Shown: in pieces, positions 8,966 through 19,193 of the stretch
Numbering within the stretch: position 1 is the stretch's first letter
Layout: each line of letters opens with the position of its first letter
DNA from: Pseudanabaena sp. Salubria-1
GTDB lineage: Bacteria > Cyanobacteriota > Cyanobacteriia > Pseudanabaenales > Pseudanabaenaceae
NCBI GenBank assembly: GCA_023336205.1
Contig: JALQCR010000004.1
Location: forward strand, 173,824 to 237,823
Length of the DNA: 64,000 nucleotides
Direction of reading: 5' to 3'
Position numbers and translations under genes: made by a program
The notes under the pieces: generated by a model
The model's database searches: none
Seen by the model: only the letters and a program-made list of their open reading frames with translations
What the model was told of the DNA's origin: nothing

Positions 8966-11590
8966 GTGCAAGCAATAGACCCACAAGAATTATATCCCTT
9001 TGAACTTGACCCGTTTCAATTACAGGCGATCGCCGCATTGCAAGCTGGGAAGTCGGTCGTTGTTTGTGCGCCAACTGGTTCAGGCAAAACTTTAATAGGC
9101 GAATATGCGATCCATGCAGCTTTAGCAGGTAATCGCCGCGTTTTCTATACCACTCCCCTTAAGGCGCTTTCTAATCAGAAATTGCGGGACTTTCGGCAGC
9201 AGTTTGGCGATGATAATGTGGGATTACTTACGGGTGATACCTCGGTAAATCGTGATGCACCGATCTTGGTGATGACTACCGAGATTTTTCGGAATATGCT
9301 CTATGGCACGCCTATTGGTGAAGTCGGTACTTCGTTGACAGATGTGGAAGTGGTGGTGCTAGATGAATGTCACTACATGAACGATCGCCAACGGGGAACA
9401 GTATGGGAAGAGTCGATTGTGTATTGTCCTGCGGGAGTGCAGCTAGTTGCACTCTCGGCAACCGTGGCAAATAGCCAGCAGCTCACTGATTGGATTCACA
9501 AAGTACATGGCGACACCGAGTTAATCTATTCTGATTTTCGTCCTGTGCCTCTTGAGCATTCCTTCTGTAATAACAAAGGCTTTTTCCCATTACTAGATAG
9601 CTCTAATGAGAAGATTAATCCGCGACTGAAACCGCTTACTAATAAGCCGCCATCAAAAGAAGAAAGACATAAAATCGTTCCTTCGATTGGGGCTGTAATT
9701 TCCCATCTGCGCCAGCGCGATATGCTACCAGCGATTTACTTTATCTTCAGTCGTCGAGGTTGCGATAAGTCGGTCACGGACTTAGGTAATGTCTCTCTCG
9801 TTAGTCCGACCGAAGCTCTGAGGTTGAAACCGCAAATTGATGCCTTTGTGGCTGCAAATCCTGAGATTGGTAAACCTACACATATTGATGCTCTTTATCG
9901 TGGCATTGCCGCCCATCACGCAGGGATTTTACCTGCATGGAAGGGCTTTGTTGAGGAGCTCTTCCAACAAGGCTTAATCAAAGTCGTATTCGCAACGGAA
10001 ACTCTTGCGGCAGGAATTAACATGCCTGCAAGAACTACGGTGATCTCTAGCATTTCCAAGCGTACCGATCGCGGACATCGATTGCTCAATGCTTCGGAAT
10101 TTCTGCAAATGGCAGGAAGGGCAGGAAGACGAGGCATGGATGAAGTTGGCTATGTCGTGACTGTGCAGACTCCCTTTGAAGGGGCTAAAGAAGCTGCGCA
10201 TCTCGCCACATCTGGAGCCGATCCTCTGGTTAGTCAATTTGCGCCGAGTTACGGAATGGTCATGAATTTGTTGCAAACCCATTCCCTTGATCAAGCTAGA
10301 GATTTGGTGGAGCGAAGCTTTGGGCAATATCTTGCCGATCTTAATCTTGCGCCACAAATCCAAAATCTCGAATTAGTCATCGAGCAAATCGCTAAGTTAG
10401 AGAAAGATCTTGCCAATATCGATTTGAAGCAATTGGAAGTCTATGACAAATTGCGCGATCGCCTCCGTGAAGAAAAGCGCCTCCTAAAAATGCTCGCACA
10501 GCAAGCGGAAGAGATGCGTTTAAATGATTTGGCTTCCTACGCGCCTTATTTATTGTCAGGCTCACCGCTTACGATCCGTACTAATAAAGGCTTGATTGTG
10601 CATACAGTGCTCGCGGCAAAAGTGCAAGGCTCTGGACAGTTTCCTTGGTTTGTCTGTCTTGGTCGCGATAATCGCTGGTATACGGTTGGTTATAAAGATA
10701 TTGTGCGCGTTGGTACTGATTTGTTGCTTGATGGGGACATTGAATATCCTGCGAAGCTGCCATTGCGCCCAGGGCAGTCGATTGATGGTGATGAAACCAG
10801 CTTTGCGATCGCCCAAAAAATCACACCATTACCCGATCCAGAGTTAGCTCCTGAAGTAATTAAACAACAGTCGCGAGTAATTGCGATCGAGTCTGAGATG
10901 AATCAACATCCTGTCTCAAAAATGACCGATCGCGGTGCTGTTTTCAAAAAAGTTAATCGGCTCGAACAATTGCAGCGTCAGATCGAGTTTCAGCAAAAGG
11001 TGGTCAATGAGCGCCGACAAAGACATTGGCAAGAATTTATGAGTTTAGTCAATATCTTGCAATTCTACGGATGTCTTGAAGATACTGAACCCACCGATAA
11101 AGGCAAGGTCGTAGCGGCGCTGCGTGGTGAAAATGAACTATGGTTGGCGCTATGTCTAATGTCAGGCGAGTTGGATAACCTCGCGCCTCATCACCTCGCC
11201 ACCGTCTGTGCTGCGATCGTCAGCGAAAACAGTCGTCCTGATAACTGGATCAAGTTCGGATTATCGCCAACGGTAGAAGATGCCCTCGATGGTTTGCGCG
11301 AAGTCCGTCGAGAATTAATGCCAGTTCAACGCCGTCATTTAGTCGATATTCCTGCATGGCTGGACTATGAGTTGACAGGATTAGTGGAACAATGGGCGTT
11401 GGGAATGGAATGGTCAGAGCTATGTCAAAACACGAATCTTGATGAGGGCGATATTGTCCGTTTGATGCGCCGTACGATTGATTTGCTATATCAAATTCCC
11501 CATGTACCGAATTTGCCCTCTCAAATCTATTCATCAGCCAAGCAGGCTGCACATATGATCGATCGCTTCCCTGTAAATGAGGTTATTTAA
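8966..11590 (+). CDS. Ski2/Mtr4-like DEAD/DEAH-box RNA helicase
   Basis: This is a superfamily 2 helicase of the Ski2-like type found in cyanobacteria, expected to unwind RNA during RNA processing or decay. Seen in order in 874 residues: Q-motif-like DPFQLQAI, Walker A APTGSGKT (35-42), TTPLKALSNQK, DECHYMNDRQRG as motif II (about 133), LSATVAN as motif III, TETLAAGINMPARTTV as motif V and QMAGRAGRRGMDEVG as motif VI. The C-terminal half resembles the rRNA-processing arch and DSHCT-type domain, with the closing GDIVRLMRRTIDLLYQI. The start is GTG at 8966, chosen because VQAIDPQELYPFELD matches the family N-terminus and no ATG is near. Confidence 0.92.
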   Translation: MQAIDPQELYPFELDPFQLQAIAALQAGKSVVVCAPTGSGKTLIGEYAIHAALAGNRRVFYTTPLKALSNQKLRDFRQQFGDDNVGLLTGDTSVNRDAPILVMTTEIFRNMLYGTPIGEVGTSLTDVEVVVLDECHYMNDRQRGTVWEESIVYCPAGVQLVALSATVANSQQLTDWIHKVHGDTELIYSDFRPVPLEHSFCNNKGFFPLLDSSNEKINPRLKPLTNKPPSKEERHKIVPSIGAVISHLRQRDMLPAIYFIFSRRGCDKSVTDLGNVSLVSPTEALRLKPQIDAFVAANPEIGKPTHIDALYRGIAAHHAGILPAWKGFVEELFQQGLIKVVFATETLAAGINMPARTTVISSISKRTDRGHRLLNASEFLQMAGRAGRRGMDEVGYVVTVQTPFEGAKEAAHLATSGADPLVSQFAPSYGMVMNLLQTHSLDQARDLVERSFGQYLADLNLAPQIQNLELVIEQIAKLEKDLANIDLKQLEVYDKLRDRLREEKRLLKMLAQQAEEMRLNDLASYAPYLLSGSPLTIRTNKGLIVHTVLAAKVQGSGQFPWFVCLGRDNRWYTVGYKDIVRVGTDLLLDGDIEYPAKLPLRPGQSIDGDETSFAIAQKITPLPDPELAPEVIKQQSRVIAIESEMNQHPVSKMTDRGAVFKKVNRLEQLQRQIEFQQKVVNERRQRHWQEFMSLVNILQFYGCLEDTEPTDKGKVVAALRGENELWLALCLMSGELDNLAPHHLATVCAAIVSENSRPDNWIKFGLSPTVEDALDGLREVRRELMPVQRRHLVDIPAWLDYELTGLVEQWALGMEWSELCQNTNLDEGDIVRLMRRTIDLLYQIPHVPNLPSQIYSSAKQAAHMIDRFPVNEVI

Positions 11591-11651
11591 GAAACCATTT
11601 AAGGACATTTCTCGTAAAGAATCTCCCATCATCTTGATGAAAGTTGGAATT

Positions 11652-11735
11652 ACCCCCTTTAATTCCCCCTTGCAAAGGGGGAAAACTAGAAATCTTGTTC
11701 CCTCCCCTTTGCAAGGGGAGGGTTAGGGTGGGGTA
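11652..11735. repeat. Cyanobacterial CCCCCTT-type paired hairpin repeat
   Basis: Two GC-rich hairpins, CCCCCTTGCAAAGGGGG (11666-11682) and CCCTCCCCTT...AAGGGGAGGG (about 11701-11723), sit inside a looser inverted repeat of ACCCC and GGGGT. This is a common dispersed repeat type in filamentous cyanobacteria. Related but different copies are near 43.2, 49.2 and 51.6 kb. Confidence 0.75.
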
Positions 11736-11853
11736 AATTTTAAACGAGAAATCACCTAAGCCTTCGTAGCAAATTGGCAATAAATCATGTTTCTCCGACT
11801 GGCTTCTAGGCTATATTTTAAGTAGTTCGCTGACCTACCACCTTCTAGAAACA

Positions 11854-12819
11854 ATGAAACCAATCGTCAGTCTCCTACATACCTCTAGCTACGAAACAGC
11901 ATCATTAATGCAAGCCCTAGAGGCAGTACTTGCACCCCTAGGAGGTATGTCTAGCATCGTCAAAGCAGGCGATCGCGTTCTCCTCAAACCCAACCTACTG
12001 ACAGGATCACGTCCTACCAAAGAATGTACTACCCGCCCTGAACTGGTGTATTGTGTCGCCAAAATGGTGCAGGATGCTGGGGGTAAGCCCTTTTTAGGAG
12101 ATAGTCCTGCTTTTGGTAGTGCCAAAGGCATAGCCAAGGCAAATGGCTTGTTACCTTTTGCTGAAGAACTAGGAATCCCAATCGTCGAATTTCATGGTAA
12201 ACGTTACGAAACTGAAGGCGAGGGTGAGCTACAACATTTGCGGCTGAGTAAAGAGGCAATGGATGCAGATGTAGTGATTAACTTGCCTAAGGTGAAGTCA
12301 CATATGCAACTAACCCTGACTCTGGGAGTCAAAAATCTCTTTGGCTGTGTACCAGGCAAAATGAAAGCTTGGTGGCATATGGAAGCAGGTAAAGATGTCG
12401 AAAGATTTGCGCAGATGCTAATTGAGACAGCGAGAGCGATCAATCCTGAATTGACGATCCTTGATGGTATCGTCGGACACGAAGGCAACGGACCTAGCGC
12501 TGGTGAGCCAAAAGATTTAGGGGTTTTAGCTGCTTCCTGTGACGTATTTGCGCTAGATCGCGTTATGGTGGAGATCCTCGGAGTTAAGCCTCTCGATGTG
12601 CCAACGGTTGCCGCCGCTATACGCACAGGGCTTTGCAGTGATCTTGATGCTATTGACATCATCGGCGATCCGATCGCTAATTTGCAAAGCAAAGATTGGA
12701 AACTACCTGAAACGATGATGGCGATCGACTTTGGAATGCCCAGAGTTTTGAGATCGACCTTTAAACATCTCTATATCAAGTTTATTAAAGAACCGCTCAG
12801 TACCTATGCCCGCACCTAA
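11854..12819 (+). CDS. DUF362 domain-containing protein
   Basis: DUF362 proteins form a conserved family of unknown function in cyanobacteria and other phyla, often linked to iron-sulfur or redox proteins. This 321-residue copy shows the family core: VLLKPNLLTGSRPTKECTT near residue 45, GDSPAFGSAKG near 88, VINLPKVKSHMQLTLTLGVKNLFGCVPG near 150, and LTILDGIVGHEGNGPSAG near 205. No ferredoxin-type Cys cluster is added at the C-terminus, unlike some members. Its last 14 bases overlap the start of the response regulator, so the two are probably translated together. Confidence 0.85.
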   Translation: MKPIVSLLHTSSYETASLMQALEAVLAPLGGMSSIVKAGDRVLLKPNLLTGSRPTKECTTRPELVYCVAKMVQDAGGKPFLGDSPAFGSAKGIAKANGLLPFAEELGIPIVEFHGKRYETEGEGELQHLRLSKEAMDADVVINLPKVKSHMQLTLTLGVKNLFGCVPGKMKAWWHMEAGKDVERFAQMLIETARAINPELTILDGIVGHEGNGPSAGEPKDLGVLAASCDVFALDRVMVEILGVKPLDVPTVAAAIRTGLCSDLDAIDIIGDPIANLQSKDWKLPETMMAIDFGMPRVLRSTFKHLYIKFIKEPLSTYART

Positions 12820-13198
12820 AAGCCCACCGCTAATCTTAGTGGTCGAAGATGCACCTGATAACCAAGTTTTGGTGGAGCAGGTGTTTCAAGATTCAGGCTA
12901 CCGCGTCACTTGCATCCAAGATGGTCAAGCCGCTCTAGATTGGCTAGAAACTAATTATCCCGATCTGATTTTGCTGGATTTATCTTTGCCAGAAGTAGAT
13001 GGCTGGGAAGTTGCTAGACAACTCAAAGCTAGCGATCGCACTTCACAGATCCCAATTATTGCGGTAACTGCTCATGCGATGAAGGGGGACAAAGAATCTG
13101 CGATCGCCTCAGGTTGTGATGATTATCTGACAAAGCCATTGGACATCGATCTATTGGAATCTTGTGTGAAGCAATGGTTAGATAAGCGATCGCAGTAG
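12806..13198 (+). CDS. Single-domain CheY-like response regulator
   Basis: This is a stand-alone phosphoreceiver of 130 residues with no output domain. The acidic pair VVED is near residue 14, the phospho-acceptor Asp is in LILLDLSLPEVDGWE, the Thr switch is in AVTAHAM, and the conserved Lys is in YLTKPLD. It is closest to DivK-type receivers that often act beside large hybrid kinases. Its ATG lies inside the DUF362 gene. A 1401-residue hybrid kinase starts 1.6 kb downstream, but no pairing can be shown. Confidence 0.92.
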   Translation: MPAPKSPPLILVVEDAPDNQVLVEQVFQDSGYRVTCIQDGQAALDWLETNYPDLILLDLSLPEVDGWEVARQLKASDRTSQIPIIAVTAHAMKGDKESAIASGCDDYLTKPLDIDLLESCVKQWLDKRSQ

Positions 13199-13400
13199 GG
13201 TGATACTCTGCGACAGCCTACCTTACGAACAGTTAGTCAAAAACAAAAGCTTATACTTACCTATAACTTAGACTAAGATTTAGAAAGAGTTTTAAAACTT
13301 CACTTAATAAAAATTCCATTTATTCATTCGGTATGGGTATGACTTTGCGTCACTCATAATTAACCAAACCATTAACTTATCAAATTTAGGAAATTGTTTT

Positions 13401-14414
13401 ATGTCTGGTCGCGTTGGAGTAATACTATTAAATTTAGGAGGCCCTGAAAAGTTAGATGATGTCTATCTTTTCTTGTACAATTTATTCGCCGATCCAGAAA
13501 TCATTCGCCTCCCATTTCCCTTTTTACAAAAGCCGATCGCCTCACTGATTGCCGCTAGTCGCGCTCCGATCAGTCAAGAAAATTACCGTATGATTGGCGG
13601 CGGTTCACCATTGCTCCAGATTACCAAAGAGCAAGGCGAGAATATTGAGAACGTTTTGCAGCGTAATGGAATTGAGGCAAAGGTTTATGTAGCAATGCGC
13701 TACTGGGCTCCCTATACCGAAGAAGTGCTCGCTCAAATTAAACAGGATGGGATTACTCGTCTTGTGGTGTTGCCTTTATATCCTCAATATTCGATCAGTA
13801 CTAGTGGTTCGAGCATCAAGCAACTCGATACGCTTTGGGAAAATGATCCTGAACTGCAAGCGATCGAAAAAATCACAATCCAGTCTTGGTACGATCGCAC
13901 TGGCTATATTCGGGCAATGAATGACCTGATCAATACTAAATTACAATCTTTTGCAGAACCTGAGAATGTGCATATTTTCTTCAGCGCTCATGGTGTGCCA
14001 GTGAAGTATGTGACTAAATACGGCGATCCTTATCAATCTGAAATGGAAAACTGTGTTGATGGGATTATGAAAGCTCTTCGTCGCGATTATCAATGTTATA
14101 ACGCCCATACTCTCGCTTACCAGAGCCGTGTTGGCCCCGTTGAGTGGCTGCAACCTTACACTGAGGAAGCAATTAAGAACTTAGCCAAGCGCGGGGTTAA
14201 TGATCTTTTGGTTGTGCCAATCAGTTTTGTGTCTGAGCATATTGAGACTTTGCAAGAAATCGATATTGAATATCGAGAAGTTGCTGAAGAAGCTGGTATT
14301 CATAACTTCGATCGCGTTCCTGCATTAAATAGCCATCCAGTTTTTATCAATGACCTTGCCGAATTGGTAATGGAATCTCTCGGTACTACTAAAGCTGCTG
14401 CGATCGCAGTGTAG
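13401..14414 (+). CDS. hemH: Ferrochelatase, without the cyanobacterial C-terminal CAB (HLIP) domain
   Basis: The enzyme inserts Fe2+ into protoporphyrin IX, the last step of protoheme synthesis, at the membrane. Family blocks are present: VILLNLGGP at the N-terminus, [33 protein letters not shown] with the metal-site His, [16 protein letters not shown], and [16 protein letters not shown] with the catalytic Glu. At 337 residues it ends right after the catalytic core (TTKAAAIAV). Many cyanobacterial and plastid type II enzymes carry a chlorophyll-binding-like helix after this point; none is encoded here or in the next few hundred bases. An inverted-repeat element begins seven bases after the stop. 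Confidence 0.95.
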   Translation: MSGRVGVILLNLGGPEKLDDVYLFLYNLFADPEIIRLPFPFLQKPIASLIAASRAPISQENYRMIGGGSPLLQITKEQGENIENVLQRNGIEAKVYVAMRYWAPYTEEVLAQIKQDGITRLVVLPLYPQYSISTSGSSIKQLDTLWENDPELQAIEKITIQSWYDRTGYIRAMNDLINTKLQSFAEPENVHIFFSAHGVPVKYVTKYGDPYQSEMENCVDGIMKALRRDYQCYNAHTLAYQSRVGPVEWLQPYTEEAIKNLAKRGVNDLLVVPISFVSEHIETLQEIDIEYREVAEEAGIHNFDRVPALNSHPVFINDLAELVMESLGTTKAAAIAV

Positions 14415-14420
14415 GTTACG

Positions 14421-14540
14421 CAGCCCTGCACTCAAGTGCGGGCTGAAAGCTCAAGTCGGTTGAAACCGACTGAAGAATAAGTCTAAATTAACCCGTTTCA
14501 ACTGGTTTTAGCTCTTAGCCCGCACTTGAGTGCAGGGCTG
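14421..14540. repeat. 120-bp element with perfect 24-bp terminal inverted repeats
   Basis: Positions 14421-14444 are exactly the reverse complement of 14517-14540 (core GCACTCAAGTGCGGGCT). A small inner hairpin, AGTCGGT-TGAA-ACCGACT, follows the left arm. The layout resembles REP/IS200-linked or MITE-like elements of cyanobacteria. No transposase is beside it. Confidence 0.75.
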
Positions 14541-14638
14541 TTGATGGTGCGTTACTCTAACACATCCTACAAGAAGGATTTTTGGTTTCTCCGGCAGGCT
14601 GCTAATTGGTATAGCGGTTTTCAGTTGAGTGTGGCACA

Positions 14639-14678
14639 AAAAATGTAGGGGCAATTCATGAATTGCCCCTACATTTTT
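14639..14678. repeat. 40-bp perfect palindrome (GGGGCAATTCATGAATTGCC type)
   Basis: The two halves meet at 14658/14659 and are exactly complementary over 20 bp. This is a well-known dispersed palindrome type in filamentous cyanobacteria. A decayed copy lies at about 60242-60274. The rest of 14541-14813 shows no gene; the promoter of the large hybrid kinase must lie in its last 100 bases. Confidence 0.75.
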
Positions 14679-14813
14679 CGTTGTTTCTGTACAGTGGTCA
14701 TCTGAAAACAACTATATTACTGAGATTCTGTAATGAATCTAGGACTTTACTCTTAACTTCATCACAACATTGATAATATTGAGGATATGTCATAAATCCA
14801 TAGGAAGCTAGTC

Positions 14814-17800
14814 ATGCCTGATTCAGAATCGAAGGATTTTTCAGAATCTGAACAAGCGCTACAAGAATGCTCAGCAATCGTCGCCATCGGTGCATCAGCA
14901 GGCGGATTAGAAGTATTTACACAAATTCTCGAAGGTTTACCAGTGGATACTGGTATGGGCTTTGTGCTGCTTCAGCATTTAGCTCCGCAACATGATAGCC
15001 AGTTAAGTGAGATCTTACGGCGTTCTACAAAGATGCCTGTCAATCAAGCAAGAGAAGGCATGAGAATTATGCCAAATTCGGTGTATATAATTCCACCGAA
15101 TACTTCGATGACTCTGGAGCAGGGCATCTTGAGGCTCGAACCGCGCCATCGGGTCAAAGGCAAATATATGGTAATCAATGAATTCTTTAGTTCCCTTGCC
15201 GCCGATCGCAGAGAAAAAGCGATCGCTGTGATTTTATCAGGGAGCAATGAAGATGGTACGGCAGGTATCGGCGCAATTAAGAAAGCGGGTGGAATCACCT
15301 TTGCTCAAGACCTTGCCTCAGCCGAATTTCCCACCATGCCGATGATTGCGATCGCATCGGGTTATGTGGATTTTGTGTTATCGCCTGCGGAGATTGCCGC
15401 AGAGCTAGTAAATATCAGCAAAAATGACCAAGATGAAGCAATAAGTACTGCAATTACTCTCTATGAAGCTGAGGATAAATCGGCGTTAGTTTTTACAGAA
15501 ACAGCAGAAAGTGTCGCGGCTTTATCAATTATTTTTGAACTATTGCAGAGATCGACAGGAGCCGACTTTCGCCATTACAAGAAAGGGACAATCAGACGGA
15601 GGATGATGCGGCGAATGGGTTTGCTGGATCTCCAAAAAGTGGAAGACTATGCCACCTATTTGCAAGCACATCCCAGTGAAATTGAGAAATTATACAATGA
15701 CCTTTTGATTAATGTGACTAGTTTCTTTCGCGATCCCGAATCGTTTGAATCTTTGCAGAAATTAGTATTTCCTATTATTAGTGAAAATAAATCGCTGGAT
15801 TTACCAATTCGGATTTGGGTGGCAGGCTGTGCGACGGGCGAAGAAGTTTATTCGATCGCAATTAGCTTATTGGAATTTCTAGATGATTACCCGATTAAGC
15901 CTGCCATTCAGATCTTTGCGACGGATATTAGCGAACAGGCGATCGAAACAGCAAGGGCTGGAGTTTATCATCATAATTTGCTGCTTGATGTCTCGCCAGA
16001 GAGGTTGCGGCGCTTTTTTATACCCGCAGATGGGGGCTATCAGATTAGTAAATTGGTTAGGGAATTATGTATATTTGCTCGACAAAATTTAACTAGTGAT
16101 CCTCCGTTTTCGAGATTAGATCTGATTAGCTGCCGCAATATGCTGATTTATCTAGAACCAGTGCTTCAAAAGAAAGTGATGCCAATTTTTCACTATGCAC
16201 TTAATGCCAATGGCTTTTTGATGTTGGGAAGTTCTGAAGGAATTGGCAATGCGGTAGACTTGTTTGAGCTAGTGGATAAGAAGAATCGCATTTATAAAGG
16301 TAAAATTACAACATCAAGAATGAATTTTAACTTCATAAAAAGCCGACAGATGAGTGAGCTAGTAAATCGGGAACCCCGCATTGAAAAGACTGAGGAAACA
16401 AACTTAGAACTACTGGCTGATCAGGTGATTTTAAGTCGATACGCGCCTGCGGGTGTGATCATTAACTCTGATCTAGAGATTTTGCAGTTTCGAGGACAGA
16501 CTAGTCCCTATTTAGAGCCATCTCCTGGTAAAGCGAGTCTAAATTTGCTCAAGATGGCTCGGTTAGAATTGCGCCTAGATTTGCGATCGGCAATTTATAA
16601 CGCTAGAGATCAAGATTTGCCGATCATCAAAGATGGCATTGAGATGTCGAAAGGAGTGCTCGTTAAGTTAGATGTAATTCCTTTAAGAGCCAATGGGGAG
16701 CAATGCTTTTTAGTGCTATTTGAGGGTCGTCCAGCGCCAATGTTGCTAGCACCTGCCGCCGTAAGCTCACTCGCCAAGTCCCGCAAAGAACGAGCAATTA
16801 AGACGGATACGAATGTAGAAGTGGCGCGGCTTACCCATGAGTTAGAAAAAACTAAAGAATATTTGCGATCAATCATTGACGCTCAAGAAGCGAATAACCA
16901 AGATCTCAAGGTCGCTGGTGAAGAGATCTTATCAAGTAATGAGGAATTACAAAGTACCAATGAAGAATTGGAAACTGCTAAAGAAGAAATCCAAGCCACT
17001 AATGAAGAGTTAGGCACGATTAATGATGAATTACGCAGTCGCAATATCCAGTTGCATCAAGTCAACAACGATATGCAAAATCTGCTCAGCAGTGTGAATA
17101 TCCCCATTTTGATGTTGTCAGGCGATTTGAGAATTAGACGCTTTACTCCATTGGCGGAGCAAGCATTTAATCTGATTCCGAGTGATGTGGGGCGACCCTT
17201 TAGCGACATTCAGATTAACCTTGATGTGCAGCATATCAGAGACTTGGTGACATCGGTAATTGATACGCTGATTCCCTATGAACAGGATGTTCAGGATCAT
17301 TTAGGTAATTGGTTTAGCTTGAGAATCCGTCCCTATCGAACTACTGACAATCATATTGATGGAGTAGTGATTAGTCTAATTGATATCGATCAGCTTAAAC
17401 GCAATGCGATGGAGTTAGAAGCAGCACGCAATTATGCCACAGCGATCGTGGACACCTTACATCAGCCCTTGATGGTGCTAAATGCCGCTCTAGAAGTGAT
17501 TACGGCAAATCGTGCCTTTTATCAAATCTTCCAAATGTATCCTCACCAAACTGAACAGCAGTCGGTTTTCGCGCTGGGGAATGGAGATTGGGATATTCCC
17601 AAACTGCGATCGCTGCTTAATGACATTCTTCTGTTAGATATTTCCGTTCAAGATTATGAACTTACTCAAGACTTTGCTCATCTGGGGCGGCGCACGATGT
17701 TGCTCAACGCTTGTCGGATTGAGCAAGGTAATGTCGGACAGATGATTTTGATTGCGATCGAAGATATCACTGAACGCAATCTCCAAAAGCTGCAACTAGT

Positions 17801-19019
17801 TACTAAAAATCAAGAATTGTCGGCAGCAATGGCTGCTTATGAACGCGCAAATCGCTCAAAGAGTGTGTTCTTGGGCAATATGAGCCATGAATTACGCACG
17901 CCTCTCAATGCGATCATGGGCTTTTCCCAAATTCTCCTATATAATCCACATCTAGATGTTGAAGCTCAGGAATATCTAGGAATTATTTTGCAGTCTAGTG
18001 AACATTTGCTGTCACTAATTGAAGATCTGCTCGATATCTCTAGGATCGAAGCAAGAAAAATAGAAATCAATCCAAATCTTTTGTCTCTATCTAATTTCTT
18101 GGAAGTCACAGTAGCGATGGTTGATTTCAAGGCTAGGGAGAAAAACCTCACCTTTACAAAACAGTTTGCACCTGACCTTCCTGAAACCATCTATGCAGAC
18201 GAAAAACGATTAAGGCAAGTCTTGCTCAATCTACTTAGCAATGCAATTAAGTTCACTGAGACTGGGACAATCACTTTTTCGGTCACGCTCATTCAATCAA
18301 CTAGCTCTAATCAACAAATCCAGTTTGCGATCGCCGATACAGGTACAGGCATGTCCGCCGCCGAGATAGAGAAGATATTCTTACCCTTTGAACAAGCTGG
18401 CAAATCTGAAATGAGAACACAAGGTGCTGGTTTAGGCTTGGCAATCAGCCAAAATCTAGTCCAAAATATGGGCGGTGAAATCAAGGTCATCAGCGAAGTC
18501 AATGTGGGTAGTACCTTTAGCTTTGAATTGGACATATTAGGAAATCAACCACAAGCCCTGATTAACCCAGCAACAGAAGCGATCGCCCTACTATTACCAA
18601 AAGCTGAGAATGCGATCAAAGATGTAGCGATCGAGGTTCAGAATAAATTAATATCAGCACCAGTTAAGCCCTTGAGTATTCTCATTGCTGAGGATATGGA
18701 CTATAACCAAATGATGCTCAAGATACTTCTGGAGAGCTGGGGACATGAGGCTAACATTGCTAATAATGGATTGGAGGCAATAGCTATGTTGAGAGAGAAA
18801 CCCTACGATGTAATTTTGATGGACATCCAAATGCCTGTACTAAATGGAATCGAAGCCACAAAAAGAATTGTCGCTGAATGGGATCAAGCATCCCGTCCTT
18901 ACATCGTCGCTGTGTCTGCTCAAGAAGAGCAAGAAGAATTTGCCGCATTAGGGATGGATGCATATATCGGAAAGCCCATCGACTTTGCTCAGTTAGAGGA
19001 AGTTTTGTCGCATGTCTAA
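14814..19019 (+). CDS. CheB-CheR-PAS-histidine kinase-receiver hybrid protein
   Basis: This is a very large (1401 residues) soluble hybrid sensor. Domains in order: a CheB methylesterase with VAIGASAGG near 25 (active Ser), LLQHLAP near 60 and GSNEDG near 145, without the usual N-terminal receiver; a CheR methyltransferase (about 225-500) with the SAM site WVAGCATGEEVYS; a long coiled coil rich in NEELQSTNEELETAKEE near 700; two PAS-type regions; HisKA with MSHELRTPLNAIMGFSQ (His near 1025); an HATPase with GLGLAISQN; and a C-terminal receiver with VILMDIQMPVLNG (Asp near 1333). No chemoreceptor gene lies nearby. ATG 14814 follows TAGGAAG. Confidence 0.93.
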   Translation: MPDSESKDFSESEQALQECSAIVAIGASAGGLEVFTQILEGLPVDTGMGFVLLQHLAPQHDSQLSEILRRSTKMPVNQAREGMRIMPNSVYIIPPNTSMTLEQGILRLEPRHRVKGKYMVINEFFSSLAADRREKAIAVILSGSNEDGTAGIGAIKKAGGITFAQDLASAEFPTMPMIAIASGYVDFVLSPAEIAAELVNISKNDQDEAISTAITLYEAEDKSALVFTETAESVAALSIIFELLQRSTGADFRHYKKGTIRRRMMRRMGLLDLQKVEDYATYLQAHPSEIEKLYNDLLINVTSFFRDPESFESLQKLVFPIISENKSLDLPIRIWVAGCATGEEVYSIAISLLEFLDDYPIKPAIQIFATDISEQAIETARAGVYHHNLLLDVSPERLRRFFIPADGGYQISKLVRELCIFARQNLTSDPPFSRLDLISCRNMLIYLEPVLQKKVMPIFHYALNANGFLMLGSSEGIGNAVDLFELVDKKNRIYKGKITTSRMNFNFIKSRQMSELVNREPRIEKTEETNLELLADQVILSRYAPAGVIINSDLEILQFRGQTSPYLEPSPGKASLNLLKMARLELRLDLRSAIYNARDQDLPIIKDGIEMSKGVLVKLDVIPLRANGEQCFLVLFEGRPAPMLLAPAAVSSLAKSRKERAIKTDTNVEVARLTHELEKTKEYLRSIIDAQEANNQDLKVAGEEILSSNEELQSTNEELETAKEEIQATNEELGTINDELRSRNIQLHQVNNDMQNLLSSVNIPILMLSGDLRIRRFTPLAEQAFNLIPSDVGRPFSDIQINLDVQHIRDLVTSVIDTLIPYEQDVQDHLGNWFSLRIRPYRTTDNHIDGVVISLIDIDQLKRNAMELEAARNYATAIVDTLHQPLMVLNAALEVITANRAFYQIFQMYPHQTEQQSVFALGNGDWDIPKLRSLLNDILLLDISVQDYELTQDFAHLGRRTMLLNACRIEQGNVGQMILIAIEDITERNLQKLQLVTKNQELSAAMAAYERANRSKSVFLGNMSHELRTPLNAIMGFSQILLYNPHLDVEAQEYLGIILQSSEHLLSLIEDLLDISRIEARKIEINPNLLSLSNFLEVTVAMVDFKAREKNLTFTKQFAPDLPETIYADEKRLRQVLLNLLSNAIKFTETGTITFSVTLIQSTSSNQQIQFAIADTGTGMSAAEIEKIFLPFEQAGKSEMRTQGAGLGLAISQNLVQNMGGEIKVISEVNVGSTFSFELDILGNQPQALINPATEAIALLLPKAENAIKDVAIEVQNKLISAPVKPLSILIAEDMDYNQMMLKILLESWGHEANIANNGLEAIAMLREKPYDVILMDIQMPVLNGIEATKRIVAEWDQASRPYIVAVSAQEEQEEFAALGMDAYIGKPIDFAQLEEVLSHV

Positions 19020-19168
19020 GCGTGCTTCTGACTGAGCACAAAGCGCTGTATATTCGGAGAAAAACTTACGTGCATCTAAATTCATCCAATTGCGATCGCT
19101 CTCCGTACTATTTATAACAATGCATAAAGTTAAAGTTCCAATAGTTTAGATAGTTTCATGGAGAGTCT

Positions 19169-19193
19169 ATGAATATGTTTCAGCGAAATTTAT
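19169..19193 (+). pseudogene. Original 5' end of msrA, cut off by the IS1 element
   Basis: ATG at 19169 begins a short frame that runs into the IS1 element after eight codons. Joining it to the sequence after the element, with one copy of the AATTTAT duplication removed, gives one open frame: MNMFQRNLYVCGGIVGS and on into MsrA. This identifies the native start and a membrane or signal sequence. Confidence 0.8.

Noticed and set aside
12204..12692. 162-codon open frame antisense to the DUF362 gene
   Set aside because: It mirrors the codon bias of the well-supported DUF362 gene and shows no family motif.
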